Shown here: positions 40,912 through 46,714 of the stretch, one piece after another
Position numbering within the stretch: the stretch's first letter is position 1
How the letters are laid out: every line of letters begins with the position of its first letter
DNA from: Bacteroidia bacterium
GTDB taxonomy: Bacteria; Bacteroidota; Bacteroidia; J057
NCBI GenBank assembly: GCA_019695295.1
Contig: JAIBAH010000022.1
Coordinates: 1 to 46,714, forward strand
DNA length: 46,714 nucleotides
Direction: 5' to 3'
Made by a program: the position numbers and the translations under genes
Notes under the pieces: model-generated
Databases searched by the model: none
Told to the model about the DNA's origin: nothing
What the model saw: the letters and a program-made list of their open reading frames with translations, nothing else

Positions 40912-42579
40912 ATGCAAACTAAAATGAAACGGGGCTTTTTATATGGTATGATAATTCTGGCGTCGTTTATCAGTGTAGGACACGTAGCAGAAGGAACCGA
41001 TGACTATTTTGAAATCACCAAAAACCTCAGTATTTTCGGTAAAGTATTCCGGGATGCCAACGCATATTATGTGGATGAGGTGGACCCTACCAAGGTAATG
41101 CGCAAGGGAATAGATGCAATGCTGGAATCGCTCGACCCCTATACCAATTATATCAGTGCCGGTGAAATAGAGGACTACCGGTTTATCAGTACCGGCTCTT
41201 ATGGAGGGATTGGGGCTTCTGTAGCCGAAAAAGACGGACATTATATCGTAACGGAAGCCTATGAAGATGACCCCGCAGTAGTTGCAGGGGTGAAGGTCGG
41301 CGATGAAATCGTAGCGATAGATAATGAAGTGATTCAGGGAAAATTCAAGGCTGATATCCGGACGCTTCTCAGAGGACAGGCCGGAAGTCAGGTAGTACTG
41401 ACGATTCAGCGATTCGGCGAAACCGCTACTCAGAAAATAACAGTTAAGAGAAGAGATGTAAAAATCGAAAACGTTCCCTATTTCGGAATGATTAATGACA
41501 AAACCGGCTTCATTGCACTGACAGGCTTCACACAGGAAGCGGGCAAAGAAGTAAGGGACGCACTCTCTGATCTCAAAAAAAACAACCCGGGAATGGAAAG
41601 TGTCATTCTGGACTTAAGGGGGAATTTGGGAGGACTTTTGCATGAAGCGGTCAGCGTTTTGTCTGCTTTTCTCAAAAAAGGGCAGGTTGTGGTAGAAACG
41701 AGAGGCCGGATGGAAGGCACTCAGAATAAATATCCAACGATTGAAGCTCCGGTTGATACTGCAATGCGTATCGTAGTGCTTGTAAACGGAAGGAGTGCAA
41801 GTGCTTCTGAAATTGTAGCCGGGGCTATTCAGGATCTGGACAGAGGGGTGATTGTCGGCACACGAAGTTTTGGAAAAGGGCTTGTACAGGCCACCAAAGA
41901 CCTGAATTATAACGCCAAACTCAAAATCACTACAGCGAAGTACCTTATTCCCAGCGGAAGATGTGTTCAGGCCATTGATTATTCCCGACGCTATACAGAC
42001 GAAGCCCCGGGAAAGGCGGCGGACAGCTTGCGCAAGCCCTTCAAAACCCGCAATAACCGCGTTGTATATGACGTAAGCGGAATTGACCCTGAAATAGAAA
42101 TTACACAGAAAAAAACGAAATCCATTACGGTTGAATTAATCTCCCAGCAGATTATTTTTGATTTTGCAACTGAGTATTATATCAAACATCCCAAAATAGC
42201 AGAAGCCAGAAAGTTTAAGCTTTCGGATACCGATTATCAGGATTTTATTGAATTTGTACGCAAGAAAAAATTCACGTATGATACTCCCGCCGAGAAAGAA
42301 ATTGCCAAGCTTAAGCATCTTTTGGAAGAGGAAAATCATCTGGAGCCTCTCCGAAAAGAAATCAATGAGTTTAAGGAGAAGTTGAAAAGCACAAAAGAAG
42401 GAGAATTGATTCAGAATAAAGAGGAAATTGCAGAGGCTATTTCTGCCGAAATCATCAAAAGATATTATTACAGAAGAGGGATGATAGAATCCGGATTTGA
42501 GAATGACCCTTATATTAAGGAAGCACTAGCTATATTGAATAATACAGCTGAATATAAAAAAATACTTTCCGGTAAATAA
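40912..42579 (+). CDS. S41 family C-terminal processing protease
   Basis: 555 residues with an N-terminal hydrophobic segment (GFLYGMIILASFISVG), a signal peptide or anchor, so it works in the periplasm. A PDZ domain (about 95-180: GSYGGIGASV, VGDEIVAI) precedes the S41 core with VILDLRGNLGG, Ser297 in NGRSASASEIVAG and Lys322 in SFGKGLVQ as the Ser-Lys dyad. CTPs trim protein C-termini and control cell-wall hydrolases. The 160-residue C-terminal helical region is typical of the Bacteroidota versions. ATG at 40924 is an alternative start. Its leader carries a strong fold. Confidence 0.93.
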   Translation: MQTKMKRGFLYGMIILASFISVGHVAEGTDDYFEITKNLSIFGKVFRDANAYYVDEVDPTKVMRKGIDAMLESLDPYTNYISAGEIEDYRFISTGSYGGIGASVAEKDGHYIVTEAYEDDPAVVAGVKVGDEIVAIDNEVIQGKFKADIRTLLRGQAGSQVVLTIQRFGETATQKITVKRRDVKIENVPYFGMINDKTGFIALTGFTQEAGKEVRDALSDLKKNNPGMESVILDLRGNLGGLLHEAVSVLSAFLKKGQVVVETRGRMEGTQNKYPTIEAPVDTAMRIVVLVNGRSASASEIVAGAIQDLDRGVIVGTRSFGKGLVQATKDLNYNAKLKITTAKYLIPSGRCVQAIDYSRRYTDEAPGKAADSLRKPFKTRNNRVVYDVSGIDPEIEITQKKTKSITVELISQQIIFDFATEYYIKHPKIAEARKFKLSDTDYQDFIEFVRKKKFTYDTPAEKEIAKLKHLLEEENHLEPLRKEINEFKEKLKSTKEGELIQNKEEIAEAISAEIIKRYYYRRGMIESGFENDPYIKEALAILNNTAEYKKILSGK

Positions 42580-42613
42580 AGTAACCCCCTGACCTTATCC
42601 TTATACTGAAAAA

Positions 42614-43717
42614 ATGGACGAGAATAAAATTCAACGAGTTGGACGGTTTAAATGTTCTGGTTGCGGTTCGCTGGATGTAGGATACAGCGCAGAAGAAAAA
42701 AAACTGAAATGCAACTTCTGTAAAAATACCTGGGATATCCCCAAAGGAAGCGATAAAGTAGTAGAAAGAAGACTGGGAGAAGGATTCAGGCTGGAAGATT
42801 TGCCTTCCGGACTGGGACTGGAGACCAAAATGTGTCATTGCAACAGTTGCGGCGCAAATACAGCTTTCCCTGCCAATCAGGTGAATACCTCCTGTCCTTT
42901 TTGTGGCTCTACTGCCGTAAATGAGGAAGCGATGGATACCAAAGTGATTCAGCCCTCAGGCGTACTTCCTTTTACCTTTCCTCAGAAAATGGCCTTTAAA
43001 GCGTTTGAAGACTGGGTGAAAGAAGGGTGGTTTCATCCCAATGACCTTCAGAAGATGGCCGAACTTCATAAAATTCAGGGAGTATATCTTCCGTTCTGGA
43101 CTTTTGACGCATTTACCGAGTCGTCATGGACTGCGGATGCCGGTTATTATTACTATGAATCCGAATCTTATACCGATGCAGAAGGCAATACTCAGACGCG
43201 GCAGGTTCAGAAAGTGAGGTGGGTTCCCGCAGGAGGATATTATGACCATTTTTTTGATGATGTAGTGGTTGTGGCTTCAAAGGGAATCCCTCAGGATACA
43301 ATTCAGCAGGTTTTTCCTTTTGAACTGAAAGAGGTGGTAAATTATGATAGTCAGTATCTGTTGGGCTGGGAGTGCGAGGTATATCAAAAAGACGTAAAAG
43401 AAGGATATCAGGTAGCGGATAATATCATGGACGAATATATCCGTCAGGAGTGTGTCAAAAGAATACCCGGAGATACTTATCGTTTTCTCAATGTGTCAAC
43501 CTGTAAGAATGAACTTACATTCAAGCATATTTTATTGCCAATCTGGATTGCTGCGTACCGCTACAATAATAAAGTTTACCGGTTTATTGTCAACGGGCAG
43601 ACCGGTAAAATTACAGGAACGAAGCCCTACTCGGCATGGAAAATCGCATTTACTATTCTTGCAGTGGCTGCTTTGATTGCAATTGGGGTTATCATCTATC
43701 AGAATACGAAACAATAG
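42614..43717 (+). CDS. Zinc-ribbon membrane protein of unknown function
   Basis: 367 residues. Two zinc-ribbon modules open the protein: CSGCGSLDVG with CNFCKNTW (residues 14-43) and CNSCGANT with CPFCGST (about 76-100). The middle (about 110-320) is a soluble domain with VYLPFWTFDAFTESSW and LPIWIAAYRYNNKVYRF, seen in PriA-like annotated but non-helicase proteins. One membrane helix ends the protein (AFTILAVAALIAIGVIIY). The zinc ribbons would face the cytoplasm. It follows the S41 gene by 34 bp and may be co-transcribed. Function unknown. Confidence 0.78.
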   Translation: MDENKIQRVGRFKCSGCGSLDVGYSAEEKKLKCNFCKNTWDIPKGSDKVVERRLGEGFRLEDLPSGLGLETKMCHCNSCGANTAFPANQVNTSCPFCGSTAVNEEAMDTKVIQPSGVLPFTFPQKMAFKAFEDWVKEGWFHPNDLQKMAELHKIQGVYLPFWTFDAFTESSWTADAGYYYYESESYTDAEGNTQTRQVQKVRWVPAGGYYDHFFDDVVVVASKGIPQDTIQQVFPFELKEVVNYDSQYLLGWECEVYQKDVKEGYQVADNIMDEYIRQECVKRIPGDTYRFLNVSTCKNELTFKHILLPIWIAAYRYNNKVYRFIVNGQTGKITGTKPYSAWKIAFTILAVAALIAIGVIIYQNTKQ

Positions 43718-43892
43718 GAAGAAACCTTTTTTTATTCTGAATGAAATATACTTTTTGTATATAAATGATTTATTAATAGTGTTTTACTGTGGTCTCCCTG
43801 TTTTTTGTTGTTTTGTTATAAATGCTTTTCTCAATTAGACAGGCAGCTATTTTACAGAATAATTCGTCTTTAGAAATAAATACAAAGAATAA

Positions 43893-44819
43893 ATGACGAT
43901 TTCACAACGGACGATTTCAAATCCGGTAAGTCTCTCCGGTACTGGATTACATACAGGAATTATTGCCACAATTACTTTTGTTCCCGCAAAAGAAAATACA
44001 GGAGTCATATTCAAAAGAACAGACCTGGCTGACAGTCCCGAACTGGAAGCCAATGCTCAGCTTGTGGTGGACACCCGTTTGGGAACTGTACTCAGCAATG
44101 GCAAAGCAGTAGTTCAGACTGTGGAGCATGTACTTGCTGCCGTTTTCGCATTAGGGATAGACAATCTTATCATTGAAATCAATACAAGCGAGCCGCCAAT
44201 TATGGACGGAAGCGCAATTGCGTTTGTTCAGGCACTGAAATCTGTCGGAATCGTGAATCAGAATGCACCTAAAAAGCAGTTTTTACTGACAGAAAAAATC
44301 ATTTACGAAGAAAAAGACCGGGACGTTTATCTCTCCGTCGAACCCCATCCGTACCTCGAAATTTATGTTGAAGTGGATTATAACTCTGAGGTATTGCCGC
44401 CGCAGTCAGCGTCTCTTACAAGCCTGGGTGATTTTGAAAAAGAAATTGCTCCCTGCCGTACATTTTGTTTTCTGAAAGACGTACTCTATATGCACAGTGT
44501 AGGGCTTATTCGGGGAGGCTCTCCGGATAATGCCGTTGTAATTGTGGATAAACCCCTTACCGAAACCGAAAAGCAACAACTATCCCGTCTGTTTCCATTG
44601 CCTGAAAATGAAATCTCATCCGGATTTCTCGGAACTGAACTCCTTTTTGACAATGAGCCCGCAAGACATAAGTTGCTGGATATAATAGGGGATTTAAGCC
44701 TTGTGGGTTTTCCGCTATCAGGGAAAATCATTGCGCGAAAGCCCGGGCACAAAGCCAATACCGAACTGGCTAAGCTGATTCAGCAGAAAATGACAGAGCT
44801 TGTTTTTTCTTCCAGGTAA
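43893..44819 (+). CDS. lpxC: UDP-3-O-acyl-N-acetylglucosamine deacetylase
   Basis: 308 residues, the length of a stand-alone LpxC. It catalyses the committed step of lipid A synthesis, removing acetate from UDP-3-O-acyl-GlcNAc. Zinc ligands are visible: His79 (TVEHV), His259 and Asp263 (RHKLLD), with the general base His286 (PGHKAN). In most Bacteroidota LpxC is fused at its C-terminus to FabZ in one protein of about 460 residues; here the frame stops normally at residue 308 and fabZ is a separate gene 157 bp downstream with its own promoter. Confidence 0.95.
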   Translation: MTISQRTISNPVSLSGTGLHTGIIATITFVPAKENTGVIFKRTDLADSPELEANAQLVVDTRLGTVLSNGKAVVQTVEHVLAAVFALGIDNLIIEINTSEPPIMDGSAIAFVQALKSVGIVNQNAPKKQFLLTEKIIYEEKDRDVYLSVEPHPYLEIYVEVDYNSEVLPPQSASLTSLGDFEKEIAPCRTFCFLKDVLYMHSVGLIRGGSPDNAVVIVDKPLTETEKQQLSRLFPLPENEISSGFLGTELLFDNEPARHKLLDIIGDLSLVGFPLSGKIIARKPGHKANTELAKLIQQKMTELVFSSR

Positions 44820-44897
44820 TAAAACAAGAAATAATTGCCCGTTTTCTGCATATTAAAAAACTACAAACTGTAGAAAATAATACTATTTAATACGCAA

Positions 44898-44930
44898 TTG
44901 TCATTAATATGAATACTTTATCTATCTTTG
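44898..44930 (+). promoter_or_regulatory. Promoter of fabZ
   Basis: TTG at 44898-44900, a 22-nt spacer and TATCTTTG at 44923-44930 (exact). It lies between lpxC and fabZ and supports separate transcription. Confidence 0.6.
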
Positions 44931-44976
44931 CAACGCGAAATATCTAAAGGAAGTCACTTTTTATTTAATTAAGATT

Positions 44977-45432
44977 GTGGAAAAATCAGAAATAGTATTT
45001 GATATACATCAAATCATGAAACTTCTCCCTCATCGTTATCCCTTTTTACTGGTGGACAGGATAACACACTTTGATGAGAATACCATTGAAGGTTATAAGA
45101 ATGTAACCATTAATGAGCCTTTTTTTGTAGGTCACTTTGAAGGCAATCCTATCATGCCGGGCGTACTTCAGCTCGAAGCAATGGCTCAGGTAGGAGGAAT
45201 CATGCTGATGAACAAGGTTGAAGATTATACAAAAGTATGGGTTTATATTGTTGGAATTGATAATGCCCGCTTTAAAAAACCGGTTACTCCAGGGGATAAA
45301 TTGTATTTTAAACTGGAAATGGATGTATTTAAAAGAGGCATTTGTAAAATGAAAGGCCAGGCTTTTGTTGATGGTAAACTTGCCTGCTCGGCAGACCTCA
45401 TTGCAAGTGTTGTCCCCAAAACCGAGGATTAA
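44977..45432 (+). CDS. fabZ: 3-hydroxyacyl-ACP dehydratase FabZ
   Basis: 151 residues with a GTG start. The hotdog enzyme dehydrates 3-hydroxyacyl-ACP in fatty acid elongation. LLPHRYPFLLVDR (17-29) and FVGHFEGNPIMPGVLQLEAMAQ, with catalytic His53 and Glu67, are diagnostic. Its product branch competes with lipid A, which uses the same 3-hydroxyacyl-ACP pool, so its place between lpxC and lpxA links the two pathways. In most relatives it is fused to LpxC. The promoter just upstream is strong. Confidence 0.95.
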   Translation: MEKSEIVFDIHQIMKLLPHRYPFLLVDRITHFDENTIEGYKNVTINEPFFVGHFEGNPIMPGVLQLEAMAQVGGIMLMNKVEDYTKVWVYIVGIDNARFKKPVTPGDKLYFKLEMDVFKRGICKMKGQAFVDGKLACSADLIASVVPKTED

Positions 45433-45456
45433 AACAAGTGTTTTTTATTTTTATAC

Positions 45457-45476
45457 GGGCTTAGGTTTTTAGGCCC
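45457..45476 (+). terminator. Hairpin between fabZ and lpxA
   Basis: GGGCTTA pairs with TAGGCCC (one G-U) around GGTTTT. Only TTCT follows, so termination would be partial; it may lower expression of lpxA relative to fabZ. Confidence 0.4.
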
Positions 45477-45499
45477 TTCTGATTTGCTAAAAATTATTT

Positions 45500-46495
45500 A
45501 TGGTTCATCCTTCTGCAATTATTTCCACTGAATCCGTCATTGAAAAGGATGTGGTTATTGGTCCTTTTTGTATAATAGAATCCGGCGTTACGATAAAAAA
45601 AGGCTCTGTTCTGGAGTCTCATATTATACTGAAAAGCGGAGTCACAATCGGAGAAAACTGCTATATTTCGACCGGTTGCTCTTTTTCTTCTGACGCAACC
45701 CGCCTCGATTTCCGGGAAAATAAATCAACAAATTCGGATCACCATGTTTTTGTTGGTAATCATGTACATTTTGAGCCCTACAGCACTGTTCACGGTTCTG
45801 TTTTTATTGGTAATAATGTATGGTTTGGGTCAAATGTTGTGATACATCACGGCGCAAGGGTAGGAAATTACTGCAAAATATTTTCAGGAGCTATCGTGGG
45901 ATCCATTCCGCAGGATTTAAAGTTTGAAGGAGAGGAAAGTACCCTTTGTATAGGAGATAATACAGTAGTAAGGGAGTTTGCCACCCTCAACAGAGGTACC
46001 AAGCACAGTAATACTACGATTATTGGCAAAAATTGCCTGATTATGGCGTATGTACATGTAGCACATGATTGCCGGATAGGAGATAATGTAATTCTGGCCA
46101 ATAGCGTAAATATGGGAGGACATGTTCAGATTGATGATTTTGTGGTTGTCGGAGGAATGGCGGCAATTCATCAGTTTGTAAGAATCGGGAAACACGCAAT
46201 GGTATCCGGAGGCTCCCTTATCGGGAAAGATATTCCGCCTTTTGTAAATGCCGGGAGATATCCGGTTCAGTACGAAGGGATTAATAGAGTAGGACTTAAA
46301 AGGAGGAATTTTTCTTCTGATCAATTGAACAGAATGCACGATATTTACAGGATTCTCTTTTGTATGGGGTATGCACACGGACACGCACTGGAAGAAATAG
46401 AGAAAAGCATTCCGGAATCAGTAGAAAAAAACGAAATCATGCTTTTTTTAAAGTCCGGCGAAAACAGAGGAATTATCAAAGGAATCAAGATTTGA
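45500..46495 (+). CDS. lpxA: Acyl-ACP--UDP-N-acetylglucosamine O-acyltransferase, extended form
   Basis: 331 residues, about 70 more than the usual 260. The enzyme starts lipid A synthesis by transferring a 3-hydroxyacyl chain to UDP-GlcNAc. The core is clear: IGPFCIIESGV, IPQDLKFEGEES, FATLNRGT, MAYVHVAHDC (catalytic His189, equivalent to His125 of Escherichia coli) and VGLKRRNFS in the C-terminal helical domain. The extra residues lie between about 52 and 117, where the segment STNSDHHVFVGNHVHFEPYSTVHGS and following hexapeptide repeats add coils to the N-terminal beta-helix. This could alter acyl-chain or partner binding. Confidence 0.9.
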   Translation: MVHPSAIISTESVIEKDVVIGPFCIIESGVTIKKGSVLESHIILKSGVTIGENCYISTGCSFSSDATRLDFRENKSTNSDHHVFVGNHVHFEPYSTVHGSVFIGNNVWFGSNVVIHHGARVGNYCKIFSGAIVGSIPQDLKFEGEESTLCIGDNTVVREFATLNRGTKHSNTTIIGKNCLIMAYVHVAHDCRIGDNVILANSVNMGGHVQIDDFVVVGGMAAIHQFVRIGKHAMVSGGSLIGKDIPPFVNAGRYPVQYEGINRVGLKRRNFSSDQLNRMHDIYRILFCMGYAHGHALEEIEKSIPESVEKNEIMLFLKSGENRGIIKGIKI

Positions 46496-46543
46496 TTGTA
46501 AGCATAAGGAAAGGGTACTGCTGCTTAACCCTGAAAAACAGAT

Positions 46544-46576
46544 AAAAAAACGAAACCGGATGAGTTTCGTTTTTTT
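46544..46576 (+). terminator. Terminator of lpxA
   Basis: A perfect 13-bp stem (seven A then CGAAAC, with GTTTCG then seven T) around the loop CGGATGA. Works on both strands. Confidence 0.85.
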
Positions 46577-46602
46577 GTTTTATTAACCCCTAACTTTTCC
46601 TG

Positions 46603-46616
46603 AACTTAGGTAACAG
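46603..46616 (+). repeat. First copy of a 14-bp direct repeat
   Basis: AACTTAGGTAACAG, repeated exactly at 46699-46712. This copy lies upstream of the promoter and may be an auxiliary binding site. Confidence 0.55.
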
Positions 46617-46657
46617 CTTTAAAAAATCAGCGAGATGTACAAAAAACTTTAAAAAAG

Positions 46658-46688
46658 TTGTTTTTTAGGGAACAAAGTTATACTTTTG
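46658..46688 (+). promoter_or_regulatory. Consensus promoter pointing off the right edge
   Basis: TTG at 46658-46660, exactly 20 nt, then TACTTTTG at 46681-46688 (exact). It drives a gene beyond base 46714. Confidence 0.7.
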
Positions 46689-46691
46689 TGC

Positions 46692-46708
46692 TACCTAAAA
46701 CTTAGGTA
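46692..46708. promoter_or_regulatory. Palindromic operator at the predicted transcript start
   Basis: TACCTAA-AAC-TTAGGTA, perfect 7-bp arms, from 4 bp after the -7 element. The right arm is part of the repeat at 46699-46712. Position and symmetry fit a repressor site for the next gene. Confidence 0.6.
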
Positions 46709-46714
46709 ACAGAA

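Noticed and set aside
43893-45432. A broken LpxC-FabZ fusion by frameshift
   Set aside because: LpxC ends with an intact C-terminal motif, the gap is 157 bp with several stops, and a promoter lies in it, so no single damaged frame joins them.
1-46714. CRISPR arrays, insertion sequences, integrases or prophage genes
   Set aside because: No set of regularly spaced repeats, terminal inverted repeats next to a transposase, or phage structural genes was seen in either strand.

Overview
This 46.7 kb window is ordinary chromosome from a member of the Bacteroidota, probably outside the Bacteroidales. The evidence is a GldF gliding-motility permease, several gene families typical of the phylum (DUF6438, DUF4476, DUF3109, MbnP, cysteine-bearing Crp/Fnr), and above all the promoters. 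At least 24 exact copies of the Bacteroidota -7 element TAnnTTTG lie upstream of gene starts, several with TTG or TTTG 18-22 bp further up. Genes lie on both strands in short operons with frequent strand switches. No prophage, insertion sequence, integron or CRISPR array was seen.

Layout. 1-902: 5' end of an adenine-specific DNA methyltransferase that runs off the left edge. 1-3.8 kb: thioesterase, WcaF-like acyltransferase, M50 site-2 protease, DciA-like DUF721 protein. 4-7.3 kb: a large exported TPR plus ankyrin protein. 7.3-10.4 kb: DUF3109 protein, and a FIST sensor with a PAS histidine kinase. 10.7-12.7 kb: three small exported proteins. 12.9-20.8 kb: RND/MMPL exporter, fused peptide-type ABC ATPase with gldF, TonB-dependent receptor with MbnP. 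20.9-21.2 kb: tRNA-Lys, tRNA-Leu and a second identical tRNA-Lys. 21.3-25.7 kb: BatE-like TPR/SH3 protein, VWA-like protein, rhomboid, Crp/Fnr regulator. 26.4-31.3 kb: PfkB kinase, HAD phosphatase, a lone nuoH, DUF2064 transferase, tRNA-Gly, a small conserved protein, a beta-barrel protein. 31.8-36.8 kb: ddl, M23 peptidase, a hydrolase/ArsR/SdpI operon, Nudix hydrolase. 37-43.7 kb: rpsP-rimM, monooxygenase, methyltransferase plus B12-type radical SAM, S41 protease, zinc-ribbon membrane protein. 43.9-46.5 kb: lpxC, fabZ and lpxA for lipid A. The right end holds a strong promoter with a palindromic operator for a gene beyond the window.

How the genes work together. Much of the window concerns the envelope: lipid A (lpxC, lpxA), peptidoglycan precursors and hydrolysis (ddl, M23), proteolysis (M50, rhomboid, S41), export and uptake (RND, ABC, TonB receptor) and several lipoproteins or exported repeat proteins. 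I did not find one clearly new multi-gene system. The best leads are the unfused lpxC and fabZ (usually one bifunctional protein in this phylum) beside an LpxA about 70 residues longer than normal, the MbnP/TonB pair without the MbnH peroxidase, the self-contained ArsR operon with a palindrome at its promoter, the palindromic operator at the right edge, and structured leaders ahead of the VWA, nuoH and S41 genes.
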